A stretch of 64,000 nt of DNA from an uncultured Desulfobacter sp. (GCF_963664415.1 NZ_OY761440.1:434001-498000); one strand, 5' to 3'. Positions 45,809 through 55,528 are shown, counted from the first letter of the stretch. The notes: generated from the sequence alone by a model not told the origin. Program-made: numbers and translations.

Positions 45809-46255
45809 ATATGAATCCTAACATGTTTAGACTACAATACATCTAATAGGAAATTATTTAAATATTGTCAAAGTCTGAGCCCCTGTATTGGTTCTGATTG
45901 CTGTATGAAGTACCCAAGCGGCGAATAATGATTTAAGGGCACCTCGAATAATCCGGTGCTGAGTTAAATTTTTGAGAAATTATGGAATCCACGAGTAAAA
46001 TTCATTTCCATGCCCTAAGTTTGGCTGCGAACGTCTCCCACAAAAAGTTCGTCAGAGGGATCGAACGACCTCGGCCGTCCATTATCCCGTCAGACTCCTT
46101 TTTATAGTCGGGCGACAACCCCAGACTATCTGTTACTCCAGAGCATTTCCAACACTAAAGCTCTCCCTCCAGATCGTGAGTGGCCTGAGCACTGGAAAAA
46201 AAAGTTAATGCCTTTATTGACAGGCCTGTTGACGACACATAATAGATAGTCCACA
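45809..46255. other. Gene-free stretch before the MFS cassette
   Basis: About 450 nt. A short open stretch near 46090-46250 (TPFYSRATTPDYLLLQSIS) may be decayed coding sequence; nothing certain. Confidence 0.35.
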
Positions 46256-46313
46256 CGCTAACACAAAATTCAGTGGCGGGCGATAGCCCGTCCACTGCAA
46301 TGACTGGTTAAAC
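46256..46313 (-). repeat. attC recombination site at the 3' end of the MFS cassette
   Basis: Read on the minus strand: core GTTTAAC (46313-46307), stem CAGTGGACGGGC with GCCCGCCACTG (one extra A in the first arm), other core TGTTAGCG (46263-46256). The stop codon of the transporter lies 5 nt before the first core, the normal cassette layout. Confidence 0.75.
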
Positions 46314-46318
46314 GGCGT

Positions 46319-47497
46319 TTAGTTCATTCTCTTTATCGGTTCAGAAATTGTCAGAAAGTAAATCATCACACACAAAGTGACAGCCGCTGTTGTTATGAAT
46401 GCTGTTGTCGCACCGCACTGAAACCAAATCAGTCCTGTCAGCGAACTTGCCAACATAGTGCAAATACTTTGAAGTCCTGAATATGTCCCGATTGCTGTTG
46501 CGGTATCTTTTTTGTCGGTGATGATTGAAATCCACGCTTTTGAAATTCCTTCTGTTGCTGAGGCATAGATGCCATACAGAAAAAACAGTCCGAAGAAAAG
46601 ATAGCGATTTGTATTCACAGACATCCCGAAATACACTGTTGCAAACAGAGCAAGTCCGATAACAAAGATTGTTTTTATTCCGACCCTGTCGGCTATGATG
46701 CCGATAGGAAAAGCAGACAGGGCGTAAATAAGATTGTAAAAAATATAGACCCCGATTATCATTGTATCATCAAGCCCTGATTCTTTTGCTTTCAGTAAAA
46801 GAAAAATATCCGAACTGTTGAACAATGTGAAAACAAGAAGTCCGGTAACAACCTTTTTATAATTTGTCGGGCTGACGCTCCAATAGTTCAGGAACGAAAA
46901 AAGAGGTGGTAATGTTTTCTGCTTCGGTTCATCAGTTTTTTTATCCTTCAAATAAAATGATGCAGAAATCGCAAACAGTCCGGGAATAAAAGCTATAAAA
47001 AAGAGTGTTCTGTAATCTTGCGGATAAAAATACAGGTAAATCAATGCCAGCGACGGCCCGAGAACCGCTCCCAAAGTGTCCATAGAACGATGAAAGCCGA
47101 ACACCTTGCCTTTTGTTTCCTGCGTTGCTTCGTCAGAGAGCAAAGCGTCTCTCGCACCTGTCCTGATACCTTTTCCGAAACGGTCAATCGTTCGTGCCAA
47201 AAATATCCAAAGCGGATAAATGAAGACTGCCATCATAGGTTTGGATACCGCACTGAAAGCATAACCGATTTGCACAAAAGGAACTCTTCTGCCGGATAAG
47301 TCTGACAGTTTTCCGAAATATCCTTTGCTCATTCCTGCCGTGGCTTCGGCTACACCTTCAAGTATTCCGATTAACACAATTGAAAAGCCGATTGTCTTTA
47401 AGTAAATCGGCATAATCGGATACAGCATTTCACTTGCCGTATCCGTCAGCAGACTGACCAGTGATAAAACCCAAACTGTCCGTGTGATATGTTTCAA
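46319..47497 (-). CDS. MFS transporter, carried as an integron-type gene cassette
   Basis: A 392-residue major facilitator with about 12 membrane segments. Motifs: SLLTDTASEMLYPIMPIYL at TM1, GKLSDLSGRRVPF (motif A, loop 2-3), and FLARTIDRFGKGIRTGARDALLSDE between TM4 and TM5, a pattern of the group that includes the multidrug/unknown-substrate YfkF-like proteins. Its G+C content and codon use differ from the operons on either side (many TTT, ATT, AAA). It is flanked by two attC sites in the same orientation as the gene, so it entered as a gene cassette. The substrate is unknown. Confidence 0.82.
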   Translation of the reverse strand: MKHITRTVWVLSLVSLLTDTASEMLYPIMPIYLKTIGFSIVLIGILEGVAEATAGMSKGYFGKLSDLSGRRVPFVQIGYAFSAVSKPMMAVFIYPLWIFLARTIDRFGKGIRTGARDALLSDEATQETKGKVFGFHRSMDTLGAVLGPSLALIYLYFYPQDYRTLFFIAFIPGLFAISASFYLKDKKTDEPKQKTLPPLFSFLNYWSVSPTNYKKVVTGLLVFTLFNSSDIFLLLKAKESGLDDTMIIGVYIFYNLIYALSAFPIGIIADRVGIKTIFVIGLALFATVYFGMSVNTNRYLFFGLFFLYGIYASATEGISKAWISIITDKKDTATAIGTYSGLQSICTMLASSLTGLIWFQCGATTAFITTAAVTLCVMIYFLTISEPIKRMN

Positions 47498-47558
47498 GTT
47501 TACGTCTTTGTCTCTCAGTTATATGTGTTGTTTAACCGGTACCTATATGCTCATTGCC

Positions 47559-47617
47559 GTTTAACGCCGCATTCACCGCACGAGCGCAGCGAGTCCGGTG
47601 CAATGCCTTGGTCAAGT
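47559..47617 (-). repeat. attC recombination site upstream of the MFS cassette
   Basis: Read on the minus strand: arm GCATTGCACCG (with one extra G), loop, arm CGGTGAATGC, then GGC-GTTAAAC (47565-47559), a perfect GTTRRRY core. The left core (CTTGACC region, 47617-47611) is degenerate. The cassette gene begins about 60 nt beyond the good core. Confidence 0.7.
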
Positions 47618-47664
47618 AGCCCGAGGGACCTTCCCCCCCAGGCTCTCACAGGTAGGGTAGACTT

Positions 47665-48709
47665 GGGGTCAAACCTTGAATTTATCCATTACTCTTTGAT
47701 AAATAATTGCAAAATCAGTTTCAGCCCCTTTTTTTAAACTTTCATTGATACAGCTTAACCGTTTACTGACCGAGGAATACGTCAGCCCTACCAACTCCCC
47801 GATTTGCTGATTGCTGTATTTTCCGGTCTGTAACAAAATTTTTATCACAACATCCCGTTTATCCCGGTTCGCTCCAGTAAGCCGCCCTGCTGATCTTAAT
47901 GTTTCAATATCACAGTCTAACGCATTGCAAATTTCTTTGATTAATGCATCCGGATTTTCCGACCTCAGCATCTGATTCAACTGTGGCAATTCCCTGTCCG
48001 GTTTGTCTGATAGATATTTCGCCTTAATTCGTTCAACAAATGCCTGAGAACCGTAAATCAAACCGTGTTTCACATCTTCCCAAATGGATAAATCTTCATC
48101 ACTGTACTTTTTTACTTTGCGGCGGTAATTCGTATATTGTTCTTTTCCTGATCCGAAATGGGATAAAAGCATTTGTGTGTTCAGCCACTCCGGTTCTTCT
48201 TTTCCATAGGCATAAAACTGATAGCTGCTCCAAGGATAATCCGAAAGGCGTTCCACCATTTTTGCCCGGAGTGGATTGCGATGGATGTAGCAAGACAAAT
48301 TTATTAAATATGAATCATTCTGTACGAGGATACTTTTAAAGCGGCCCTGGAATAGATGACCGGATTGCATATGCCGGATATTGAACCGTCTCGTATAGCT
48401 CGTCCCCAACCATTGCATGGCACGGGAAAGGTTGGACTCTTCGGTTTTTAGCAGGAGGTGATAGTGATTCCCCATCAGAACGTAAGCATAGATGACAATA
48501 GAAAACCGATCCACCATTTCCTCAAGAAGTTCTAAAAAATCCTCGCGGTCTTCCTCTGATCGAAACACATCCTTGCGGTTGTTACCTCTGGAAAGCACAT
48601 GATAACATGCGCCTTCAAATTCTATTCTCAGTGGCCGGGCCATGCGATCGAACTTACAGGCGATATTCTTGTTTGTCAATCAATAATATAAAATTCAAGG
48701 TTTGACCCC
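47665..48709. mobile_element. RAYT-type unit bounded by 19-bp inverted repeats
   Basis: GGGGTCAAACCTTGAATTT (47665-47683) and its exact reverse complement (48691-48709) enclose the transposase gene. On the right, a second CCCCATTTC copy follows. This resembles a REP/REP-like repeat pair around its cognate transposase. Confidence 0.75.
47669..48643 (-). CDS. REP-associated tyrosine transposase (RAYT, Y1 HUH family)
   Basis: About 324 residues from MARPLRIEFEGACYHVLSRGNNRKDVF, the usual RAYT start. The HUH motif is GNHYHLLL; the catalytic tyrosine lies in YIHRNPLRAKMVE or the nearby SCYIHRNP segment. The C-terminal third contains a DnaA/HTH-like domain (DVVIKILLQTGKYSNQQIGELVGLTYSSVSKRL). RAYTs cut and move REP hairpins. 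The start at 48643 is preferred over 48679 because family homology begins there. The gene end overlaps the left inverted repeat. Confidence 0.88.
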   Translation of the reverse strand: MARPLRIEFEGACYHVLSRGNNRKDVFRSEEDREDFLELLEEMVDRFSIVIYAYVLMGNHYHLLLKTEESNLSRAMQWLGTSYTRRFNIRHMQSGHLFQGRFKSILVQNDSYLINLSCYIHRNPLRAKMVERLSDYPWSSYQFYAYGKEEPEWLNTQMLLSHFGSGKEQYTNYRRKVKKYSDEDLSIWEDVKHGLIYGSQAFVERIKAKYLSDKPDRELPQLNQMLRSENPDALIKEICNALDCDIETLRSAGRLTGANRDKRDVVIKILLQTGKYSNQQIGELVGLTYSSVSKRLSCINESLKKGAETDFAIIYQRVMDKFKV

Positions 48710-48821
48710 ATTTCCCATGACCCCATTTCTTACCATTTCATTAGGACAATATCAGGTATTTCTTGATTTGCCGGGTCATTAATGGTACCCCGAAGCCTAT
48801 TTTAAAAGAAAGGATTCGATC

Positions 48822-49324
48822 ATGACAGCACATACCCTATCAGTGGATGGTAGATTTGCCGTGTTTGAGGATCTTGGCATCCGGGAGTATGTGCAGGTTC
48901 TTGACCTTCAGACCACTGCCCGGGAAAAGATGATCCGGAACCCGGGTCACAGTGACCGGGTTTTCTTTGTCCAGCACCCTGCGGTTTACACTTTAGGCAA
49001 AAGAGGGGGGCGCGAAAACCTTGTGGTCTCCGAGGAGTTTCTGGCTGAAAAAGGTATTGAGATTGTCCGACCGCCAGAGGCGGAAATATCACCTTTCACG
49101 GACCTGGCCAGGCGGTGCTCTACCCCATAATCAATTTGGAGCAATCCAGGATCGGGGTGGCCGACTTTGTCCATGGCCTTGAGGAAATTATGATGAGAAC
49201 GGCTCGGCAGTTTGGTGTAGAGGCGCGAAGGGACCCGAAAGCTTCCATGGAACGGGTGAAAGCGTTGTTTTTTAAATTTTTTTGCCAAATTTTTAATTTT
49301 AACAAAAAAGGGGCAAACCCATGA
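48822..49324 (+). pseudogene. lipB: Broken octanoyltransferase gene lipB
   Basis: The first frame (48822-49130) encodes a good LipB start: FEDLGIREYVQVLDLQ, FVQHPAVYTLGKRGG, then EIVRP and loses the family. In a different frame the expected continuation appears at about 49065: ARGGNITFHGPGQAVLYPIINL (the substrate-binding RGGxxTxHGPGQ motif), VADFVHGLEEIMMRTARQFGVEARRDP. After that the family's second half, including the catalytic Cys/Lys region (GxKIASIG...), is missing and an A/T-rich tail (FFKFFCQIFNF) ends at 49324, overlapping the lipA start (ATGA). So there is one frameshift plus a deletion. LipB would have attached octanoate to apo-proteins. Confidence 0.82.
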
Positions 49325-50235
49325 ATACCCATTGCAACGGCCACAAAGAGATTACTTCTTCCGGTGACATCCGGAAAGGTAAGCCCAGGTGGCTGAAAAA
49401 ACGCATGCCCAAAGGTGGAGAGTATCAGCGGGTTACCCGGCTTTTATCCGAAGCAGGTCTTTATACCGTCTGCCAGGAAGCGGCCTGCCCCAACATGTTT
49501 GAATGCTTTGCAAAAAATACCGCCACCTTCATGATCCTGGGCGCCAACTGCACCCGGAACTGCAGGTTTTGCAATGTGACCTCAAATCCGCCGACGCCGG
49601 TTAACCCGGATGAACCCAAAAGGGTGGCCAAGACCGTACTCAAACTGAAACTGACCTATGTGGTTGTCACTTCCGTTACCAGGGACGATCTTCCCGACGG
49701 CGGAGCGTCCCATTTTGCACACGTGATCCGGGCGATTAAACAGGCCGGTCCCGGCATCCGGGTGGAAGTTTTGATCCCGGATTTCCAGGGAGATATCAAG
49801 GCTCTTGAAACCGTAGCAAAAGCAGAACCGGACGTGATCAACCACAACATAGAGACGGTTAAAAGTCTTTATTCCAGGGCCCGTCCCCAGGCCCAATACC
49901 AGCGATCCCTTGATTTGATTCGAAATGTGACAGAGCGCTTTCCCGGCCTGCCGGCAAAGTCGGGCCTCATGGTTGGCCTGGGCGAAACATTGGAGGAACT
50001 TAAGGCCACTTTTCAGGACCTTTACGATCACGGCTGCAATATTCTCACCGTAGGCCAGTATCTTCAGCCCACAAGAAACCACCTTCCCGTGGAAAAATTC
50101 TACAGTCCGGAAGAGTTTGAACAACTTGACCGCATGGCCCGTGACATTGGATTCGAACAGGTGGCTGCCGGCCCCTTTGTCAGAAGTTCCTACAAGGCCG
50201 GGGAGTTGTTCGAAACACCCAAGACAAAGGGATAG
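49321..50235 (+). CDS. lipA: Lipoyl synthase
   Basis: A 304-residue radical SAM enzyme that inserts two sulfurs into octanoyl groups. The auxiliary cluster cysteines are in CQEAACPNMFEC and the SAM cluster in CTRNCRFC; VTSVTRDDLPDGGA, VEVLIPDFQGD, INHNIETV and GQYLQPTRNHLPV are all standard, ending in the RSSYKAGE motif. Intact. Its ATG overlaps the stop of the decayed lipB frame, showing that the two were once an operon. Octanoyl transfer must now come from another LipB or LplA outside the window. Confidence 0.95.
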   Translation: MNTHCNGHKEITSSGDIRKGKPRWLKKRMPKGGEYQRVTRLLSEAGLYTVCQEAACPNMFECFAKNTATFMILGANCTRNCRFCNVTSNPPTPVNPDEPKRVAKTVLKLKLTYVVVTSVTRDDLPDGGASHFAHVIRAIKQAGPGIRVEVLIPDFQGDIKALETVAKAEPDVINHNIETVKSLYSRARPQAQYQRSLDLIRNVTERFPGLPAKSGLMVGLGETLEELKATFQDLYDHGCNILTVGQYLQPTRNHLPVEKFYSPEEFEQLDRMARDIGFEQVAAGPFVRSSYKAGELFETPKTKG

Positions 50236-50310
50236 GGACACCTGGGTTTAAAGCCACCATCTCCCGGTTTGAATGGGACGGGGGGGGGGCAGGCTTGGCT
50301 ACGAAATCCG

Positions 50311-51078
50311 CTATACCCGTCGAACCGGCGTTACCGACAAAATTTTGTCCTGGGAGTGGATATTGGCTTCAACGCCATACACATTTTTAATATTTGATGC
50401 GGTTATTGTCTCTTGGGCAGAGCCGTTTGCATATACCTTTCCCGCATAAAGCATAAGAATCGTGTCCGCATATCGGGCGGCCAGATTAAGATCATGAACC
50501 ACCATAATTACAGCAATGTTCTGACTACATACAAGGCTGTAAATAATCTCCATGATTTCCAGTTGATGAGAAATATCAAGAGAAGAGGTGGGTTCATCAA
50601 GAAGCAATAATCGGGGCTTTTGAGCTAATGCCCGGGCGATTAATACGCGTTGCTGCTGTCCGCCGGAGAGCCTGTTAAACTCAACCATTGCCAAATCATC
50701 CAGACCCATCAATTGAAGGATTTCCGCCACAATATCAATGTCTTCATCACTGCATCGCCAGAAATAATGGGGTTTTCTTCCCATCAATACCGTATCGAAA
50801 ACCGTGGTTGAAAACAATTGGCCTGAAGATTGGGGGACATACCCTATCAATTTTGCAATTTCTTGCCGGTTTAATGTGGCGTACTCTTTTCCATTGAAAA
50901 ATATGTTCCCGGATTGAGGAATCAGCAGTCTGTCTATACATTTTACCAAAGTGCTTTTTCCGGTTCCGTTAGGGCCTACGATGCATTGGATTTGTTTTTC
51001 ATCCAGACTAAAGCTGATCCCCTTGAGCACATCTTTACCTGGATAGGAAAAGTATAAATTCTCAACATGAATTTTCAT
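50311..51078 (-). CDS. FecE/FepC-type ABC transporter ATPase
   Basis: A 255-residue iron-siderophore ABC ATPase: Walker A GPNGTGKS, Q-loop YVPQSS, signature LSGGQQQRV, Walker B LLLLDEPTSSLD and the H-switch VVHDLN. Start at 51078 overlaps the permease stop by 4 nt; the longer frame upstream is only the permease gene in another frame. It powers uptake by the permease, with the binding protein and TonB receptor of the same operon. Confidence 0.92.
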   Translation of the reverse strand: MKIHVENLYFSYPGKDVLKGISFSLDEKQIQCIVGPNGTGKSTLVKCIDRLLIPQSGNIFFNGKEYATLNRQEIAKLIGYVPQSSGQLFSTTVFDTVLMGRKPHYFWRCSDEDIDIVAEILQLMGLDDLAMVEFNRLSGGQQQRVLIARALAQKPRLLLLDEPTSSLDISHQLEIMEIIYSLVCSQNIAVIMVVHDLNLAARYADTILMLYAGKVYANGSAQETITASNIKNVYGVEANIHSQDKILSVTPVRRV

Positions 51079-52157
51079 GCAGTGTCTCCGTTCCTTTTTA
51101 AAATAAGATAAACAAAGAGCGGTACACCCAAAAAAGCGGTTACGGCCCCTACCGGAAGAATGATCGGAGGGATTATCGTTCTTGCCAGGGTATCGGAAAA
51201 GACCAGGAGCACGGCACCGATCAAACCGGATGCCGGAATCAATATCCGGTTGTCGATTCCTATGATCATTCTTGCGATATGGGGCGCAACAAGACCTATA
51301 AACCCAATCGTTCCTGTAAAGCTGACAATTGCGGCAACCATAAAGGTACACACGGACAGTGCAAATATCCTCGTCCTTTGGACGTTGATACCAAGGCTTT
51401 TTGCACCGGCATCCCCGGTGTTCATTATATTCAGGTCACAGGATTTCCAAATCAGCAGTGCCTCGCCTGCACATATTATTGGTGCAGCAATTGAAAGTTT
51501 GCGCCAGTCCGCTTTGCCAAGATCTCCAATAGCCCAGAAAACCGCAGCCTTAACCGCATCGGCATTTCCAAAATACTGGATTATCGTCATCATGGCCTGG
51601 AAAAAGAATAAGAGTGCAAGCCCAGTTAGAATCATAGTCTCGGTGCCTGCACCCCGCCTGCCCGACAGAATCAATATCAGCCCCGACGACAAACAAGAAA
51701 ACACAAATGCGTTCCCGATTATCATATTGGGGCCATCCATAATGCCTACACCAAGTACTATGGCAAGTGATGCACCGAAACCGGCGGCTGAAGAAATGCC
51801 CAGCATATATGGGTCGGCCAGAGGATTGCAAAGGATCACCTGCATCACAGCACCGGTCGAACCCAGCGCAATACCAGCCAACACACCCATCAATATTCTT
51901 GGCAGTCTTAAGTTCCAGATAATAATATCAACATGGCCGGCATCGGTTCCTCCTAAGATTAACGGGAAAAATTTTCTGAATATAGCCGCATACACATCCA
52001 TAAATTTTATATCAGCAGATCCGCAGGCAACAGCAAAACCGATCAACAGAATAACAACAGGAATCAATATACCGACAAAAAGCCGTTTCCGAGCTCTATG
52101 CCGGTTATACTGCTCTTTTAAATGCAATTTTCGGTTTATTAAAGAATCTACACTCAA
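51075..52157 (-). CDS. FecCD-family siderophore/cobalamin-type ABC permease
   Basis: A 360-residue permease with about ten membrane segments. Family signatures: LRLPRILMGVLAGIALGSTGAVMQVILCNPLADPYMLGISSAAGFGASLAI, GTIGFIGLVAPHIARMIIGID and VPLFVYLILKR at the end. It forms the homodimeric channel for the ATPase encoded next (4-nt overlap). The substrate class, iron chelate or corrinoid, cannot be separated from sequence alone. Confidence 0.92.
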   Translation of the reverse strand: MSVDSLINRKLHLKEQYNRHRARKRLFVGILIPVVILLIGFAVACGSADIKFMDVYAAIFRKFFPLILGGTDAGHVDIIIWNLRLPRILMGVLAGIALGSTGAVMQVILCNPLADPYMLGISSAAGFGASLAIVLGVGIMDGPNMIIGNAFVFSCLSSGLILILSGRRGAGTETMILTGLALLFFFQAMMTIIQYFGNADAVKAAVFWAIGDLGKADWRKLSIAAPIICAGEALLIWKSCDLNIMNTGDAGAKSLGINVQRTRIFALSVCTFMVAAIVSFTGTIGFIGLVAPHIARMIIGIDNRILIPASGLIGAVLLVFSDTLARTIIPPIILPVGAVTAFLGVPLFVYLILKRNGDTA

Positions 52158-52206
52158 AATTAAGCCTCATGGGAATATAATGTTAGCGGCCACGGGTACA
52201 TCGTCT

Positions 52207-53346
52207 TTATAACTGCGGATAGTAAAGGACCCCTTGTTTTTTCAAATCAATGTCAACGTGAAGAAAATCATCTAAATATTGTTGATGAAGGGCTCTTGGA
52301 TCCATATCTTCAAAGCGCTCAGGATGGAACCATTTCGCCATATACGCCATAAGGATTATACCGCGGGGTGAAGTGGAAAGCCTTGCATCAAAAAGGAAGA
52401 CCTTGCTGTTTTTTACAGCACGGCTACCGGCAAATACATCCATGTTGGAAATTTCGGCGGCCAGTCTTGCGGCATGTGTAGAATCTTTCACATCATAACC
52501 CAAATAACCGGGGTACAGCTTTTCCCAAACCATCCAGATCAGGTTATCGTAATTTCGGGTAAGAAGCCATTCGTGATCAAACTCCTGGATAAAGACACCG
52601 GCCAGATTTGCTGACACATTTCTGCCTCCGGCATCGACCATCTGGGTTTTTACCATCATTGACCGGTCAGTCATTGTACAAAGCTGTTCCCTCGTCCATC
52701 CGGCTATTCTGAAGAAGAAAGTTGGTTTTAAAGACTCATCAACCTTTTTGACTCGCTCAAGAATTTTATCACGAATACCGTCGTTGAAGACGGCAAACCG
52801 TTTTGCTTGGGTTTCCCTGCCCACTAATTTGCCGAGCTTTTTAATATTTTCCCCTATAGTATAGACATTATCGGTTTCAAGGACGGCCACCGGTATTGTC
52901 GGATGCAGCTTAGCAATGGCATCGGCCGGATCAAAAGCCGGGTTTTTCATAATGATTAAAAGATCCGGATTTAGTGTCATTATTTTTTCATAATCAAGTG
53001 CATTCCCTGACCCTTGGCTGTTTATTGTGGGCAGTTTATTGATTCCGGGAAAAAATATTGCATCCGTTGTATAACTGTCATGGGCGATTATGCCGTTTTC
53101 TTTATTGAGAATTTTCAAAAGCTCGCAGGCCGATGGAAATAAACCGATAAAGGTTTCGGCAGGCTTGTTAAGCACTATTTCACGGCCAAGGCAGTCTGAG
53201 ATTCTAATATCAGCATTTTGAACAGATGCAGGCTTGCTCGATATCATTTTCACAGACTGTTGAGATCCAAAAATAAATTCCGACGTGCCTAATGCGAGAA
53301 TCATAGAGAAACATAAAATTGTAATTAATTTTTTTATGAATATCAT
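52207..53346 (-). CDS. Periplasmic iron-chelate binding protein
   Basis: A 379-residue TroA/BtuF-like binding protein with a signal peptide (KKLITILCFSMILALGTSEFIFG). DCLGREIVLNKPAETFIGLFPSACELL and the alpha-helix backbone typical of class III binding proteins are seen; the two lobes are joined by the long helix RETQAKRFAVFNDGIRDKIL. Start at 53346. It carries substrate to the FecCD permease. Located between permease (50 nt) and TonB receptor (40 nt) genes. Confidence 0.85.
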   Translation of the reverse strand: MIFIKKLITILCFSMILALGTSEFIFGSQQSVKMISSKPASVQNADIRISDCLGREIVLNKPAETFIGLFPSACELLKILNKENGIIAHDSYTTDAIFFPGINKLPTINSQGSGNALDYEKIMTLNPDLLIIMKNPAFDPADAIAKLHPTIPVAVLETDNVYTIGENIKKLGKLVGRETQAKRFAVFNDGIRDKILERVKKVDESLKPTFFFRIAGWTREQLCTMTDRSMMVKTQMVDAGGRNVSANLAGVFIQEFDHEWLLTRNYDNLIWMVWEKLYPGYLGYDVKDSTHAARLAAEISNMDVFAGSRAVKNSKVFLFDARLSTSPRGIILMAYMAKWFHPERFEDMDPRALHQQYLDDFLHVDIDLKKQGVLYYPQL

Positions 53347-53386
53347 GGTGTTGTATTTCCGTACTTGGCTGGGTGAGGAAAAGGGG

Positions 53387-55528
53387 TTAAAAATAGTATC
53401 GACCCCCCACACCAACGGTCAACGGATCTCCGAAATCGGCCATCATCATGGCACTATTTGATATAAAATCAACAATATACTTTTCGTCTGTCAGATTTTT
53501 ACCGTAAAGATAAAACTCCCATGCACCTGTCAGGTAGCCAACTTTTGCATCAAACGTAATATAAGCGTCTTCCTTGACAAAAGTGTCATTGGCATCGTCA
53601 TAGAAATTAACTTCACCTACTGCTTTCATATCCGCACGCGAATAGAAGCCGTTTGGATGAGCATAGGAGATGCCTAATGTTGCGGTGTAGGAAGGTGTGT
53701 TCTCTATTTCCTGGCCGTCAAAGGATATGCCGTCACCCGCATCATAGGTATCGTATTCTGCGTGAATAAGACCAAGGGTACCGGTCAACTTAATGGTATC
53801 ACTGAGACGATACTCAATTTCCGCTTCAACGCCCTGTGAGTGAGCACCTTCTGCATTATCCGTATAATATATGCTGTTTCCATAGGATTTGTAGACATGA
53901 ATATCCTCTATATCCATGTAAAACAGGGATACTGCAACCCGCAATCGTTCCATTGTCCCTTTGATCCCTATCTCATAGTTTTTCGACTGTTGCGGATCAA
54001 AGGTATTGTTTTCAGCAGTGCCGGAAGTGGGGAAATAATTAAATCCGCCGGGCATGTAGCCCTGGGAATAAGACACATAGGTGTTCCAACCGTCACTCAG
54101 GCGATAACTCAAGGCCGCCTTAGGTAAAAAGGTGTCCCAGTTTTTTTCAGTGGAGAGTGAAAAGTATGCAGGCCCGTTTGTATCTACAGGCTGGTAGTAT
54201 ACATTCACATCTATCTCTTTATCAATATGCTGATACCGTCCGCCCAGAGTCAACTCGAACTGTTGCCCCAAAGGTATCATCGCCTGGCCGAACACGGCAT
54301 AGGTCGTACTGTCTGTTTTGGATTCGGAATACATTTCATAAGTGCCCAGATAGGTATATGTCGAATCATACATTGGAAATTCCTGGCCATAGGGATTCTG
54401 GTCACGGTCTTCGCTTTCAAAATAAAGACCGCCTACCCAACGTATGCCACTTTCATTGTTGCCGGATAAACGCAACTCCTGGGTGTAGGTATCCTGTTTA
54501 GTCTCATTGAACATTGCACAACCGTCATAAAGGGTATTGGTCATGAAATCTACATCATAGTGAGCGTCCAGTTCCATGTTTTGATGGGTGGTGGTCGAGG
54601 TCAGCGTCATTGAGTCAAACAAACAGGTCATGAGCAGGCTTTGGGAAAGGCTGTCGTTCTCTACATCAGTTGGCACATCAAAATCGACTTCTTCGGCATC
54701 ATCCCTGTCAAAGAGGCTGAAATCACTTTCTGCCGGCAGTGCATATCCATTGCTCCACGACTCGTCAGTGTGATCATTGGAAAGAGTGAGACGTGTTGAG
54801 AATCTTTCCGTCGGGGTATACAACAGATAACTGCGGATTCGCCGGTCCTCGGATTCATCGGCATTTGAATCCATCCCTTCATGGATGTTTTGAATCCATC
54901 CGTCATCCTGCTGATATTGTCCGTTAATACCTATGAAAAGCCTGTCGTTAATCAGGGCGCCGCTTGAATTAAAGACAACCTGCATATGGTTATTGCCGCC
55001 ATATTCGCTCCCGATTTTGCCGTGCCATGCATTCTCCGGCATTTGGGTGACGATGTTGATTACCCCGCCAATGGCATCCTTGCCATACAATGTCCCCTGG
55101 GGACCACGCAGCACTTCGATTCTTTGTACATCGGCCAGTGAAGCACTAAAACCATATCTGTCTGTTGTGGAGACGCCGTCGATATAAAGAACCACGGGAT
55201 TGTTATTCGTAAATATTGAGGTGTTGAGCCCACGGAAACTCATGGCGTTTCCATGGATGGTTCCTTTTTCCATGGCCATATTGGGTATTTCCGCTACCAC
55301 GTCTTCAATCTTATTAATTCCCTTTTCATCCAGAACCGCCTCATCAATAATGGTGATGCTTTGGGGGACATCCTGGAGATTCTCCTCAATTTTATTTGCC
55401 GTAACGGTTATACTTTCCATTTTTGTGGCGTGTGTATCTTTTTCTTCACTCCATGATATGCCTGCTGTTAAAAGCTGTCCGCAAAGCATAATACACATCA
55501 TAAATAAAACTGTTTTTTTCCAATACAT
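53387..55528 (-). CDS. TonB-dependent outer membrane receptor
   Basis: A 713-residue receptor: signal peptide (KKTVLFMMCIMLCGQLLTAGISW), TonB box near ESITVTANKIEENLQDVP, plug domain with VLYIDGVSTTDRYG and EVLRGPQGTLYGKDAIGGVINIVT, then a 22-strand barrel ending in the terminal aromatic YYF. Start at 55528 has AAAGGAGA; frames further upstream are not convincing. It imports an iron-siderophore or similar chelate. Part of the uptake operon, under likely control of the AraC-type regulator upstream. Confidence 0.93.
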   Translation of the reverse strand: MYWKKTVLFMMCIMLCGQLLTAGISWSEEKDTHATKMESITVTANKIEENLQDVPQSITIIDEAVLDEKGINKIEDVVAEIPNMAMEKGTIHGNAMSFRGLNTSIFTNNNPVVLYIDGVSTTDRYGFSASLADVQRIEVLRGPQGTLYGKDAIGGVINIVTQMPENAWHGKIGSEYGGNNHMQVVFNSSGALINDRLFIGINGQYQQDDGWIQNIHEGMDSNADESEDRRIRSYLLYTPTERFSTRLTLSNDHTDESWSNGYALPAESDFSLFDRDDAEEVDFDVPTDVENDSLSQSLLMTCLFDSMTLTSTTTHQNMELDAHYDVDFMTNTLYDGCAMFNETKQDTYTQELRLSGNNESGIRWVGGLYFESEDRDQNPYGQEFPMYDSTYTYLGTYEMYSESKTDSTTYAVFGQAMIPLGQQFELTLGGRYQHIDKEIDVNVYYQPVDTNGPAYFSLSTEKNWDTFLPKAALSYRLSDGWNTYVSYSQGYMPGGFNYFPTSGTAENNTFDPQQSKNYEIGIKGTMERLRVAVSLFYMDIEDIHVYKSYGNSIYYTDNAEGAHSQGVEAEIEYRLSDTIKLTGTLGLIHAEYDTYDAGDGISFDGQEIENTPSYTATLGISYAHPNGFYSRADMKAVGEVNFYDDANDTFVKEDAYITFDAKVGYLTGAWEFYLYGKNLTDEKYIVDFISNSAMMMADFGDPLTVGVGGRYYF

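Noticed and set aside
51160..52212. 350-codon plus-strand frame over the permease gene
   Set aside because: Complement of a hydrophobic membrane-protein gene; no start signal and no family.
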